NCBI GenBank assembly: GCA_030407085.1
Contig: CM059582.1
Location: 211,760,001 to 211,824,000 of the forward strand
Origin: Trichopria drosophilae
Taxonomy: Eukaryota > Arthropoda > Insecta > Hymenoptera > Diapriidae
Length of the DNA: 64,000 nt
Direction: 5' to 3'
The notes under the pieces were generated by a model that worked only from the letters and a program-made list of their open reading frames with translations, did no database searches and was not told where the DNA came from. This document shows, in pieces, positions 43,445-55,848 of the stretch (within the stretch, counting starts at the first letter, position 1; each line of letters opens with the position of its first letter). The translations under genes were made by a program, and so were the position numbers.

Positions 43445-45339
43445 AACTTTATTACCAACACCAGACATACTACCAAACAGAACACTATACAGTATACAGG
43501 AAAAAACACCTACAAAAACACACACAGGACTGATAGCACTTACACCAACACAACAACACGAAATCCAAGCAATAGTACACAAATTAACAGAATATAAAAA
43601 AATAGGGCTAACCAGACTGACAGAACACACAATTGACGTACAAAATCACAGACCAATAAAACAACGGGCGTACACAGTATCACCAATTATTAAGAAAAAA
43701 ATACATGAACAAGTAGAGGAAATGCTAAAAGATGGAATCATTGAACCATCAAAAAGCGATTGGTCAAGCCCAATAATAATGATAAAAAACAAAATGGCAC
43801 GTACAGATTTTGTCTAGATTTTAGAAAATTAAATTCAGTAACAAAAAAAGACGCTTACCCGCTACCAAAAATGGACTCCATACTAAAAACATTACCAACA
43901 GCAAAAATAATATCGAAACTAACCGCTGTCATAGCACCAGGAAAAGGACTTTACCAATTCAAACGAATGCCATACGGATTAACAAACGCACCAGCCACAT
44001 TCCAAAGATTACTAGACAAAATAAAAGGACACGACGAAAATCCTCACATATTTGCATACTTAGACGACATTATAATTGTATCAGAAACAATTGAAGAACA
44101 CAAACAACTACCAACAAAAACACTAAATACAATAAAAGATGCAGGTTTAATTATAAACACGGAAAAATGTGAATTTGGCGTAAGCCAAGTAGAATATTTA
44201 GGGTACATAGTAAAGAAACATGGATTACAGATTAATCCAGAAAAAACAGAGGCAATACATAACTACCCAATCTCCAAAACACTAAAACAAATACGCAGAC
44301 TTTTAGGAATGGCATCATGGTACAGACAATTTATACCTAATTTTGTACAAATAACAGAACCAATAACACGACTATTAAAAAATAACACACAACTACAATG
44401 GGGACAAGAACAACAAAACGCATTTAATTACATAAAACACAGACTCACATCTTCACCAACACTAATACGACCAGATTTTACAAAAACATTCCACATAAGT
44501 ACAGATGCAAGTGACACAGGATTAGGAGCAGTATTATCACAAATAGTAGAAAATAAAGAACACGCCATAGCTTACATAAGTAGGGCACTCTCACATCAAG
44601 AAAAAAAATACTCAGCATCCGAAAAGGAATGCTTAGGAGTAGTCTGGGCAATAAAGAAATTCAGACAATATATAGAAGGATATCACTTCAAAATATACAC
44701 AGACCATGAATCATTAAAATGGCTACACAATTTAAAAAATCCAACGGGCAGACTAGCAAGATGGGGACTAGAATTACTCGAATACGATTACGAAATAAAG
44801 TACAGGAAAGGAACACTAAACTACATACCAGACGCACTCTCACGCAAATATGAAACACATAACACAAAACACACAGAACACCTATCACCACTGTCAGAGA
44901 GACAAACAGACAATTGGTACAACAAACAAAAAACAACAGTACAAAACAATGAAGACTTATATCCAGAATGGAAATTCGAAAAGGAACAACTCTACAGATA
45001 CATACCAGACCCACTACACAGCAACATTAGACCAGACCCAAACCCATGGAAATTAGTAATACCGGACTCACAACATAAAAAAATACTACAAGAAAACCAC
45101 GACGACACACAAGCCGGACACATGGGAATAGAAAAAACATACAAAAAAATAGCAAAATCATATTACTGGCCAGGACTATACAAAGACGTAGTAAAATACA
45201 TAAAATACTGCGACATATGCCAGAAAGTCAAAATAATACAACAACGACCAGCCGGACACATGACAAACAGACAAATAGGAGAACCATGGACAACAATAAC
45301 AACAGATATAATGGGAGCAGAACCATTATCAAAAAAACG
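43445..45339 (+). pseudogene. Gypsy pol: RT, RNase H, integrase N-terminus; defective
   Basis: The first frame reaches SDWSSPIIMI near 43785, where an A-run loses a base; the second runs from 43800 to 45339. RT shows FCLDFRKLNSVTKKDAYPLP, then goes from ISKL directly to APGKGLYQFKRMPYGLTNAP, so about 20 residues around the first catalytic aspartate block are missing in frame. YLDDIIIVS is present. RNase H shows HISTDASDTGLGAVL, YSASEKECLGVVWA and FKIYTDHESLKWL, and ends at PDALSRK. The integrase zinc finger (HMGIEKTYKKI, then CDICQKVK) is followed by WTTITTDIMG, the first catalytic D, and then repeat U. The element cannot make active RT. Confidence 0.85.
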
Positions 45340-45435
45340 TATATCCGTGAACTTCACAACGTTGAAAAATTTCAACGGTCCTCGGCAGAACCGAGAAGGC
45401 GTACCAACGTGAGGCTCATAAATGTTACTAGATAT
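45340..45435. repeat. Repeat U, copy 2 (interrupted by the foldback element)
   Basis: Nearly identical to 26818-26913, in the same orientation. The match resumes after the foldback element with ATATTGTAAT at 49043-49052. It interrupts the Gypsy integrase after AAAACG (45334-45339). Confidence 0.85.
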
Positions 45436-48400
45436 CATTAGACTTTCTCTACGAAATACGACATAAAATACGGAAAATAGTTAACGACATCCATTATAAT
45501 AAATATAAAATAAATAATAACACATAATACACCGAAATAAATGCGAATATGCATAATAATTATAAGAAAATATGTTGCGCCAATATCATAACCTATAGAC
45601 GTCAAATTTAAAGTACAAAAATTGGCGATCCCCGCTAAATGATTTTCACGTGACCCTTAAGCATTTTTCTGGATTAATTTTCCCGTTGAATAGTTTCGGA
45701 CGAGTTCCTGAGGGTTCCAAGACCATACCTAGAAGACGCAAACATTGCCCGGCCTTTAGTTCACTTTGTATCGAATATTTTCACCTAGTCGGAAAAATGG
45801 CCCTGGGACGTTTTCCTCGATATCGAATATCTTCAAATAGTCGGAAAAATGTCGCTGGGGCGTTTTCCTCCATTTATTTTCTTGTTTAATAGTTTCAGAC
45901 GAGTTCCAAGTGGTTCCAAGACTATGCCTAGAAGTCGCCAACATTGCCCGGCCTTTAGTTCACTTTGTATCGAATATTTTCACCTAGTCGGAAAAATATC
46001 GCTGGGGCGTTTTCCTCGATTTATTTTTTCGTTTAATAGTTTCAGACGAGTTCCTAGGGGTTCCAAGACCATGCCTAGAAGACGCCAACATTGCCCGGCC
46101 TTTAGTTCAATTTATATCGAATATTTTCACCTAATCGGAAAAATGTCGCTGGGGCGTTTTCCTCGATTTATTTTCTTGTTTAATAGTTTCAGACGAGTTC
46201 CTGGGGGTTCCAAGACCATGCCTAGAAGACGCCAACATTGCCCGGCCTTTAGTTCATTTTATATCGAATATTTTCACCTAGTCGGAAAAATGGCCCTGGG
46301 ACGTTTCCCTCGATTTATTTTTCCGTTTAATAGTTTCAGATGAGTTCCTGGGGGTTCCAAGACCATGCCTAGAAGACGCTAACATTGCCCGGCCTTTAGT
46401 TCACTTTGTATCGAATATTTTCACCTAGTCGGAAAAATGTCGATGGGGCGTTTTCCTCGATTTATTTTTTCGTTTAATAGTTTCAGACGAGTTCCAAAGG
46501 GTTCCAAGACTATGCCTAGAAGTCGCCAACATTGCCCGGCCTTTAGTTCACTTTGTATCGAATATTTTCACCTAGTCGGAAAAATGGCCCTGGGGCGTTT
46601 TCCTCGATTTATTTTTTCGTTTAATAGTTTCAGATGAGTTCCTGGGGGTTCCAAGACCATGCCTAGAAGACGCCAACATTGCCCGGCCTTTAGTTCACTT
46701 TGTATCGAATATTTTCACCTAGTCGGAAAAATGGCCCTGGGGCGTTTTCCTCGATTTATTTTTTCGTTTAATAGTTTCAGACGAGTTCCTGGGGGTTCCA
46801 AGACCATGCCTAGAAGACGCCAACATTGCCCGGCCTTTAGTTCACTTTGTATCGAATATTTTCACCTAGTCGGAAAAATGTCGCTGGGGCGTTTTCCTCG
46901 ATTTATTTTCTTGTTTAATAGTTTCAGACGAGTTCCAAGGGGTTCCAAGACTATGCCTAGAAGTCGCCAACATTGCCCGGCCTTTAGTTCACTTTGTATC
47001 GAAGATTCTCCGCCAGCCGGAAACTAGACTCTGGGGCGTCTCCCCGGATTTCTTACCTCGTTTAATAGTTTCAGACGAGTTCCTGGGGGTTCCAAGACCA
47101 TGCCTAGAAGACGCCAACATTGCCCGGCCTTTAGTTCATTGTATATCGAATATTTTCACCTAGTCGGAAAAATGGCCCTGGGACGTTTTCCTCGATTTAT
47201 TTTTTTGTTTAATAGTTTCAGACGAGTTCCTAGGGGTTCCAAGACCATGCCTAGAAGACGCCAACATTGCCCGGCCTTTAGTTCACTTTGTATCGAATAT
47301 TTTCACCTAGTCGGAAAAATGTCGCTGGGGCGTTTTCCTCGATTTATTTTTTCGTTTAATAGTTTCAGATGAGTTCCTGGGGGTTCCAAGACCATGCCTA
47401 GAAGACGCCAACATTGCCCGGCCTTTAGTTCACTTTGTATCGAATATTTTCACCTAGTCGGAAAAATGGCCCTGGGGCGTTTTCCTCGATTTATTTTTTC
47501 GTTTAATAGTTTTAGACGAGTTCCTAGGGGTTCCAAGACCATGCCTAGAAGACGCCAACATTGCCCGGCCTTTAGTTCAATTTATATCGAATATTTTCAC
47601 CTAGTCGGAAAAATGTCGCTGGGGCGTTTTCCTCGATTTATTTTCTTGTTTAATAGTTTCAGACGAGTTCCAAGGGGTTCCAAGACTATGCCTAGAAGTC
47701 GCCAACATTGCCCGGCCTTTAGTTCACTTTGTATCGAATATTTTCACCTAGTCGGAAAAATGGCCCTGGGGCATTTTCCTCGATTTATTTTTCCGTTTAA
47801 TAGTTTCAGATGAGTTCCTGGGGGTTCCAAGACCATGCCTAGAAGACGCTAACATTGCCCGGCCTTTAGTTCACTTTGTATCGAATATTTTCACCTAGTC
47901 GGAAAAATGGCCCTGGGGCGTTTTCCTCGATTTATTTCTTCGTTTAATAGTTTCAGACGAGTTCCTGGGGGTTCCAAGACCATGCCTAGAAGATGCCAAC
48001 ATTGCCCGGCCTTTAGTTCACTTTGTATCGAATATTTGCACCTAGTCGGAAAAATGGCCCTGGGGCGTTTTCCTCGATTTATTTTTTCGTTTGATAGTTT
48101 CAGATGAGTTCCTGGGGGTTCCAAGACCATGCCTAGAAGACGCCAACATTGCCCGGCCTTTAGTTCACTTTCAATCGAATATTTTCACCTAGTTGGAAAA
48201 ATGGCCTTGCGGTTCCGCGAACTTGTTCTATAACGGGAAAAAAGCCGAAAAATTAGAAAAATGTAGTTGCAAAAATTCCATCTTCTTGGTTTGTCTAAAG
48301 CATTACTTTCATTATTTGATACTTAATAGTATAATGCGATAAATAACCATACCAAGTTTCATATTCTTATCAATAATAATTTTAAAGTTATTAAGTGTGT

Positions 48401-49042
48401 ACGTAAAAGTTACCTGAGTCTGGAGAATGACCCATATAGGTCATTCTGAGTGAAAAAAGCCAAACTCCCAGTCCAAAATTAATTTACACCAAAAAAATTA
48501 ATTTCCCAGGAACTCGCCTGAGTCAAATCAACGAGAAAATAACTTCATGAAAATGTCCGATATAAAGTGAGCTGAAGGCCGGGCAATGTTGGCGTCTTCT
48601 AGGCATGGTCTTGGAACCCCCAGGAACTCATCTGAAACTATTAAACGAAAAAATAAATCAAGGAAAACGCCCCAGGGCCATTTTTCCGACTAGTTGAAAA
48701 TATTCGATACAAAGTGAACTAAAGGCCGGGCAATGTTGGCGTCTTCTAGGCATGGTCTTGGAACCCTCAGGAACTCGTCCGAAACTATTCAACGGGAAAA
48801 TTAATCCAGGAAAATGCTTAAGGTTCACGTGAAAATCATTTAGCGGGGATCGCCAATTTTTGTACTTTAAATTTGACGTCTATAGGTTATGATATTGGCG
48901 CTACATATTTTCTTACAATTATTATGCATATTCGCATTTATTTCGGTGTATTATGTGTTATTCTTTATTTTATATTTATTATAATGGATGTCGTTAACTA
49001 TTTTCCGTATTTTATGTCGTATTTCGTAGAGAAAGTCTAATG
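45436..49042. mobile_element. 3.6-kb foldback element with internal 147-bp tandem arrays
   Basis: The ends start CATTAGACTTTCTCTACGAA and are inverted repeats of at least 280 bp with very few differences; the match continues into the tandem repeats. ATAT flanks both sides (45432-45435, 49043-49046), and the empty site (AGATATTGTAAT) is seen in repeat U at 26911-26924. The left arm holds about 17 tandem units; the right arm holds about two inverted units (48540-48790). The 300-bp centre (48225-48520) is unique. No transposase is encoded. The design resembles Drosophila FB elements, with long terminal repeats made of tandem subunits. Confidence 0.85.
45655..48225. repeat. 147-bp tandem repeat, about 17 units
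   Basis: Each unit contains GAGTTCCTGGGGGTTCCAAG, ACCATGCCTAGAAGACGCCA, ACATTGCCCGGCCTTTAGTT and CGGAAAAATGGCCCTGGGGC. A variant with CCAAGGGGTTCCAAGACTATG and AAGTCGCC recurs at irregular spacing (near 45905, 46490, 46930, 47670). The period is a multiple of three, so one frame stays open across several units and is closed mainly where CGA has become TGA. One unit near 47005-47060 is unusually diverged and GC-rich. Confidence 0.95.
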
Positions 49043-49052
49043 ATATTGTAAT

Positions 49053-50711
49053 GCGTTGATTTGTACGTCAGTTAGGAAGAGCGCTGTAGTTACCGCGTTG
49101 ATGCGTGGGGACGGAGAAAGAAAGGGAGAGAGAGAGAGAGAGAGGGAGTGAAAAAATAGGAAGAAGACAGAAGAACTGCGAATATTTCGCAAGTTACTGA
49201 TAGTTCCGATAGGTGATAAATCCGTAATAGTAACTCGCACCGATTGGTAGGATATTCCCTAGTGCTTCGTAGGGAGACGACGTAGTTTACGAATTGGAAT
49301 CGAGAAGGTGTCTCTGTCGAGCGGGACTACGGTTTTGGGAAGAACACAATCTAGTCTATGTGTGGTCTTAAAGGTCCTCGTACATTAGGCGGCAAGAAGT
49401 CGTGATTATTCGCAGTCTTTCTCGGGATAACCACCACGGAGATCGGATCGTCCTGGCGATAGTGCACTTCAAACTAAACGCAGCGAATATTCTGCATTTT
49501 GGAATAGAGGGTCCGTACGTCGGTCGTCGACACAAGATAGAGGCTACAGTCTGTTGCAGCATCCATGGGCATCTTGAACTTCACCTGCAGGAAGAAGAAT
49601 TTTCATTGTTTGATGTGTGCAAACAATGCCAAATTTGCATTTACCGAGGAGCGCCTTATGCAAGGCTGAAAATCTTCTGTCTCCTCGGCGTGTTTCGATC
49701 GGTGGTCTCTCTCAGTGGTCGTGCCGTCTCTCTTGTATACTTCAGGACGAAACAGGACGTGGTGCAAATTTGAAACCATCCACTTATTTTTTAAATACAA
49801 TACATACATGTACATTTCATAGCGTCGGAAAGGATTTGACACTAATTGTTAGAAAATAGTATTCTAGTATCAAAATAAAAAAATTGGTCGTTGGAGTCTC
49901 CCACTTTCCGGCGTGCGCCCCGTTATACCTTGTATATTTATACCATGTGTATGTATACGTCCCTCGCGTGAAAAGGTACCGCGCATGTCACGTTGCCTAT
50001 GTCATATAACAACCCAGATAGCCAATGCTGCTGAGCAGAAAAGGCAAATAAATGCTGTTATTTTCTCCTGAAAAATACCACATTATTTTGTGTTTTATTT
50101 GGGAAAAGGAAAAATATAAGGCACAAATACAACGTATTTCTGTCGAAATATCTGCGATAAAATTGTAAAAAATAACGGAGAGTTTTTGAGTTATTTTCGT
50201 CAAAACTTTTGAAGAAAATACCTTAAAACTCTCATGTTGCTTTTCCAAATTCCCTCCTTTAATTTCCTCGGATTATCTCCCTATTGACCCCTTTGATCTC
50301 TGCCGCAAAAATCCTTGGCGCGACAGCGGCCCGACGGCGTCACCACCATCGTTCTCTACCCTTCCACCGCGCAAGCACGCTCTCGGGGATTGGTCGTACG
50401 CGCGAGGAGGGAAGAAGCGCGATGGATGACGAGAATCCGAAAGGAAAAACATTTAATACAAGTGGTTCGGCTGTACGAGTTAGTTAGTGGCTGTCGTTAA
50501 AGTTGTTTGTGTGATTTTTCAGTTTACAATAAACGATTCTTCGTTATAAAATAATTGGGAAAAGTGTGCTCTGTGCAGTGGCAAAAATTTACACTACTGA
50601 AAAACGTGTGAATTACAGGGGAGTTGCAGGTGTAATTTTGTCTACGTTAAGTAAACGTCATCAGGTGAAGTTTTACATTTTATATAATATTTATTATTTA
50701 TATTTTATACG
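49053..50711. other. Stretch without recognised gene; possible leader of the transposase gene
   Basis: Contains a GA microsatellite at 49127-49147. The 123-codon plus frame at 49402-49773 lies in a moderately GC-rich part and has no motif that I know. From about 50330 to 50640 the sequence is GC-richer and may be the leader or promoter of the transposase that begins at 50712. The phrase AACCCAGATAGC near 50010 resembles AACCCAGATAAC at 28503 and might mark an element end, but no matching right end was found. Confidence 0.4.
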
Positions 50712-52830
50712 ATGAATCGAGAACATAGATTGAGGAAATTTTGTATTCGTAAACCCCTCTTTAATCTGTCTTCTCGACACCGACGACGAATTGTCGCTGC
50801 AGGGAAGGAACTTGCAGCAATTGAGCAATCGCATGTTGTCATCCCCAATGATGTTGATACTTTGAATGTTGCAAATGATTGTGAGCATTTAAATGTGAAT
50901 GAGGGACGTATTTTAAGTTCTTTGGAATCGCAAGATTACGAATTATCATTAACTAATGATGATGAGGGTAGTACATCAGATGGTGGTTCGACTGATACTA
51001 CCCAAGATGTTCATTTTGAGAATCATGATTCTTTTATGGACAAATTAGCAAGTTGCTTCATTCAACATAATTTCAATCATACGCAAGGAAATGCGATTTT
51101 GAGTCTTTTGCGTCAACATAATTGTTTTTCTAATTTACCAAAAGATTCTCGAACTTTGCTAAAAACCCCCCGCACTAAGATTCAGTTAAGAAATGTTTCT
51201 CCAGGAGAATATCTTCATCTTGGCATAGTAGCCGGTATAACTGAGATCCTTCAAGTTTTACCAAACAGTGCAATTCTAGAACTTGATATTAGTACTGATG
51301 GGGCCAGTTTAGATAAGTCGGGTAAAATTCAAATGTGGCCTATTCAATGTAGAGTAGCTAATATACCAAAGAGCCAACCCGCCATCATTGGTATTTATCG
51401 AGGTGCACATAAACCTGAAAGTGCTCTTGACTTTTTTAAAGATTTTAATAATGAATTTAATAATATAATTGAAAGTGGTGGAATAGTGATAAATGATAAA
51501 GTTATACCCGTCACTTTGAGGTGCTTCATAGCTGATGCTCCAGCACGCGCATTTATTCTTAATCACAAGTCTCATGTATCTTTTTCTCCTTGTTCAAAGT
51601 GTAAGGTAAGTGGTAGTCGTCTCGAGAGAAGATATGTTTATATCGGAATTGATAATATTCCTCGGACCCATGAAGAATATGTCACACATCTCGATATCAG
51701 TCATCATAAGCAAGGCGAAAGCCCACTCTCGTATCTTCCAATAGATATGGTCAGTAATGTACCCTTTGAAAGCATGCACCTAGTATATCTTGGTGTCATG
51801 AAGAAATGTTTGTCTGCATGGGTAGGGGGCAATTATTCTACTACATCTAAACTTTCTCGATCCAATGTTACTACACTGTCTTATAGACTTTCTTCTCTTC
51901 GGAAATGTTGTCCTCGAGAGTTTAACAGATTCCCTAGACCTATTGAAGAATTCTCCAATTTTAAGGCAACTGAATTTCGACAATTTCTTCTTTACACAGG
52001 CCCAGTCGTTTTAAAGGGAATTTTAACAGATAATTTGTACAATCATTTTTTGCTTCTTCATTCTGCAATTCGTTGTCTATCAGTTTCTTCACCATCAGAT
52101 ATACAATTAAAATTTGCTCGTCTAGCTTTGAAAATTTTCGTTAACAGATGCAAAGTATTTTACGGGTTATCTTTTGTTTCATACAATATTCATTGTCTAC
52201 TTCATATTACAGATGATGTCAAAACTTTAGGAACCTTAGATTCATTTTCAGCATTTCCTTATGAAAACAATATGAAAGTTTTTAAAAGGTATTGCAGAAA
52301 GCCTCATCTTGAGCTGCAGCAAATTGCTTTCAGACGATCTGAAAAAAGTTGTACCCTTTCATCCAAATGTCCAAATATAATACCAGAAACTCCATTAGCT
52401 TCTTGTCAACATACTGATGGACCACTTCCAGACAATCTGAGAAATGTATTTCAATATGCTAAATTAAAAATCTGCAATTTTTCACTGGGACGCGAACTGC
52501 ACAATTCTTGTTGTATTTTAGGTGACGGATCAATATGTGTCATAAAAAACATTATTGCTATTGAAAGCACATATTATGTATATGCTCACAAATTTCGTCG
52601 AATTGAACCATTTTATGATCTTGGTATAAAATTTTTCCTCAGTTGGTGTTTTTAAATGTTCACATTTATCGACTGATTTATTTGCAATTAATGCAAGACA
52701 AATCATTCAAAAATGTTATAAAATGCCATTCTGGTCAACATCATTGACGGATGATACGGACAGCAACGATGATAATGAAAGTATTGAACCTGAAACCAAT
52801 ACTTTCATTGTTACCACAATGAATGAATAA
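50712..52830 (+). CDS. Tnp2-like (CACTA/EnSpm-type) transposase, late frameshift
   Basis: The ATG at 50712 opens 647 codons. The N-terminus is basic (RHRRRIVAAGKE) and followed by an acidic linker. The core matches Tnp2-like transposases: LELDISTDGASLDKSG (first catalytic D), MWPIQCRV, IGIYRGAHKPESALDFF, LRCFIADAPARAF (second D), CSKC, and PFESMHLVYLGVMKK. The C-terminal part (IHCLLHITDDVKTLGTLDSFSAFPYENNMK) is of the type found in DUF4218-like regions. Near 52635 a run of five Ts appears to hold one base too many: the next frame continues SSVGVFKCSHLSTDL to a stop at 52828, which looks like the real C-terminus, about 706 residues in all. It could be a recent mutation or sequencing error. Downstream and on the same strand is a DUF4806 gene. 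Confidence 0.8.
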
Positions 52831-52837
52831 TTACATA

Positions 52838-52859
52838 CACACACACACACACACACACA
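52838..52859. repeat. (AC)n microsatellite
   Basis: A CA dinucleotide run directly after the extended stop of the Tnp2-like transposase. Confidence 0.9.
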
Positions 52860-53245
52860 TTATGATTTACTTTTTTGCAAAATATATACACTTGTTTTGC
52901 TACTGTTTTCAGAATTCTGCAGCATTTTGCTCTTACGAGCATGAAGTTTAAGCATTTAAATGCTAACTGTATCATCGACCAGCTATTCAAAAAAGCTCTT
53001 AAGAGCGTGAATTTATATTCATTCCAAATTGGATAATACAACGAATAAATATTTTGCTCCTACGAGCATGAATTGTGCTTAAGCACTTGAAGCGTACTTT
53101 ATCAAAATAGTACAAAAGTAATGTCAACATGAAGGAGATAAGTATTTTCTATAATCATTAAATTGTAATTCTATAAAATTAAATTTTCTATAATCATTTC
53201 TATGTAATTCAATTTCTTATTCGAGTATATTAACCTAATTTCAGA

Positions 53246-55848
53246 ATGGAACGTACTCCAAGACAAACCAAAAAACCTGTCCATTTCTCAGACATGGTAG
53301 AATTTGAATCGTCATCTGAAGATGTGGAAGGTCCTAGAACAGATCCAATTGACTCTCATTTTTCGAATGATCTGCTCCAATTGAGATCAGAAATGCGAGA
53401 GAACATTCATCAATTGGATAGAGAAGTAGTTTCCCAGCAACAAGTACAGTTGCCCCAGGAAAATTATTTTCAAAACCCACAATTAGGTCATGGGGTTCAA
53501 GAGTGTCGTCCACGTATACCACCAAACCGCTGTCACCCATATATGCGAAGTGTCTCTTACGGGTATCAAAATACTCCAGCTTCGCCTACACCATCAAATT
53601 TGTACCCTTCTTCCTTCTCCTCAATAAACAAAAATTATGAGGAACCCTCTGTGCTTGGACAGATACTCGAAGAAGTGAGGTAATGCAAAAAATAATAAAA
53701 ATAAAATTTAATAATTAAACTTGAAACAAATCTAATAATTACATGTATGATGATCTGCTCGTAGAACAATCCGACGACAGCAAGATGCGACAACGCACCG
53801 AATTCAGTATGTATCTTATTCTTTATCATATTAATTTGCATAATAATAATTTAGAAATACAATTTGTACATTAATTTTGCTTAAGTCTATTGAACAATGC
53901 CTTCAGGAGTTTGTTGCCAGCACCACCCATGACCTTACGTAAATACAGCTAGACTTGAATTCTATTTTTTATTATAATTGATATCATTGTAACCATCGTA
54001 CATCCTTTTAGATTGATTCGTGAGAAACTAAGCAACGAAGACCATGGAAGTATCTCCGAATAGAAGTGAGTATATATTGTATTGACAGCAATTTTTTGTA
54101 TTTAAAACAATATTTCTTTCAATGATTTTGCCAATGAAATTAATATAATTTTCTTAATTTTCTTTTCTTTTCCAGGAATGAAATGTGCCAAACCTTAATG
54201 GGAATGGAAGAAAAACTGAGAACGAATATAAATTCTATTCGTGGATCTCAACTAGGATCTAGGCCATCCATACCCAAAAAACCGCAATGCCTACCATTCA
54301 AATCATATACTGAGTTGAATTCTTTCAACAATGCAACGGAAGAAATATATAATAATGTTGTAAGTATATTCATTTAAATAACTTATTGTTTTTAATAAGT
54401 AATCAATAAATTTATCGGTAATCCGAACCAATAGTGTCTGAGTTTTTTCAAATTTCGTGCGACAAATATTTTGCCAGCCAATCAACTTTGAAACTCATTT
54501 TAGATGGAATGTGACACGAAATTTAAATTAAATTAAAGAATCTTAAGAATGATTCTTTAAAAATGTGAAATTAAGATGATAAATAATAGAAAATTCAGAA
54601 AAAATGAAATGAAGAAAAACACTCAGATACTATTGGTTCGGATTACCGATAAATTCATCGATTACTTATTGAAATATCACCGAACGATAAATTCATCTTC
54701 ATCTGTATCAACTTATTGTTTTCCTTCTTTTTTTCACTGATGATTGCAAGACAGAGAGCATGACATACAAGATAATTTTACTCGTATATAGGATATACGA
54801 CATAGATATCTAAAAAAATATTGCAATTGATTTCCATTTGTCGGAAGTTTGCACGTATATTTCTGTTTTCTTTAAAATACTTCATAAAATTATTTTAGTA
54901 GTTTTTAACCAAAATTGTCAAGCTGAAACTGTATCATTCTTTACACAAATTAACGTAACCATTAGCATTGATTGATAGTACTATGAGACTTTCATTATAA
55001 AAACATTATTAGAATTTATATCGATTTATTAAACTTATATTTAAGCAACATTAACACATATGTTAAGTAACACAAGTCTTCAGTGAATTTATTTTCAATA
55101 TTCCTTCGCCAGTAAAAACCATAATCAGTAACACTTTCATTCTATGGTACAGTGTATATGTATATATACAATTGTCTCAGCCAGGTTTGATAAAAATTGT
55201 ACAACGGAAGCCATGATTTCTTAAAAATTCTCATTTTTAAATTACATAAAAAAATTTATGCTGCGGTGTATCTGTTCAAAATTTTGCAGATTTAATTGTA
55301 CTTCTAGTTTTTCAATGCCAAGGAATATTATATTGAAATTCCTGTACACATATATTTTGTAAGTCAGGGATTTAATATTAATTTATATTTAAACAACTGT
55401 ACATACTTAATGTTATTATTGCAGGTACACTTTCTTTCCAAAGTTGGTGGGTGGACAGCTCGGCAAATGGCCAATTTGATAATAAAGGAAGCTGTGGAGG
55501 ATTTGGCCATTGAAAATTTGACATTTAAAGGCTGGAAGGGGAAGTCATCCTTCAAAGACTGCCGTTTTGGCAAAGCGTGCTATGGTTAGTATTTTAATCT
55601 AATTTATTTTCTTATTAATTAGCTAATACTTGATATATCTACTAATATATGTTGGCTTTATTTTTGTTTCAGAGGCTCTAAGCATGAATAAAAATTTTGA
55701 CATGTCAGCCAGTGTGTTTGCTGATGCCATGACAGAAGCTTTGAAAGCTTCAAAGCAGAGGTTGCGAAGTCGGCAACGACTACAAGAAATGGCAACAGTA
55801 AGAGTAGCGGCACCAACACCACCAACGGCACCACCATCAGAGCCTTAG
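53246..55848 (+). CDS. DUF4806-domain protein, multi-exon, transposon-associated
   Basis: The first exon, 53246-53679, encodes a polar N-terminus (MERTPRQTKKPVHF, then acidic) with a glutamine-rich middle. The later exons are firm: 54176-54359, 55425-55584 and 55673-55848, all GT-AG with agreeing phases. They carry PQCLPFKSYTELNSFN, then LSKVGGWTARQMANLI, then WKGKSSFKDCRFGKACY: the DUF4806 pattern. A helical, basic tail ends PPTAPPSEP. Small exons near 53765-53806, 53892-53949 and 54013-54064 are likely but uncertain, and one reading of the last contains a TAG. DUF4806 proteins are common in insect repeats; their function is not known. An AATAAA lies at 55936. Together with the upstream transposase it may form a two-gene element. 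Confidence 0.65.

Larger units (their letters stand above)
42350..45339 (+). mobile_element. Gypsy-type LTR retrotransposon, internal part, defective
   Basis: Gag-, protease-, RT-, RNase H- and integrase-coding sequence in order on the plus strand, with no LTR visible at either end. The coding strand is strongly A- and C-rich. It stops in the integrase core at 45339, where repeat U begins. The missing integrase part matches the minus-strand fragment at 26184-26817. Confidence 0.85.

Noticed and set aside
45849..48130. Repeat-protein gene made of 49-residue units
   Set aside because: The frames follow from a tandem repeat whose period is a multiple of three, with stops between blocks, no promoter or splice context, and inverted units in the other arm.
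49402..49773. 123-codon plus frame
   Set aside because: It has no motif, an overlapping frame on the other strand, and no splice or promoter evidence; mentioned only as part of the unassigned stretch.
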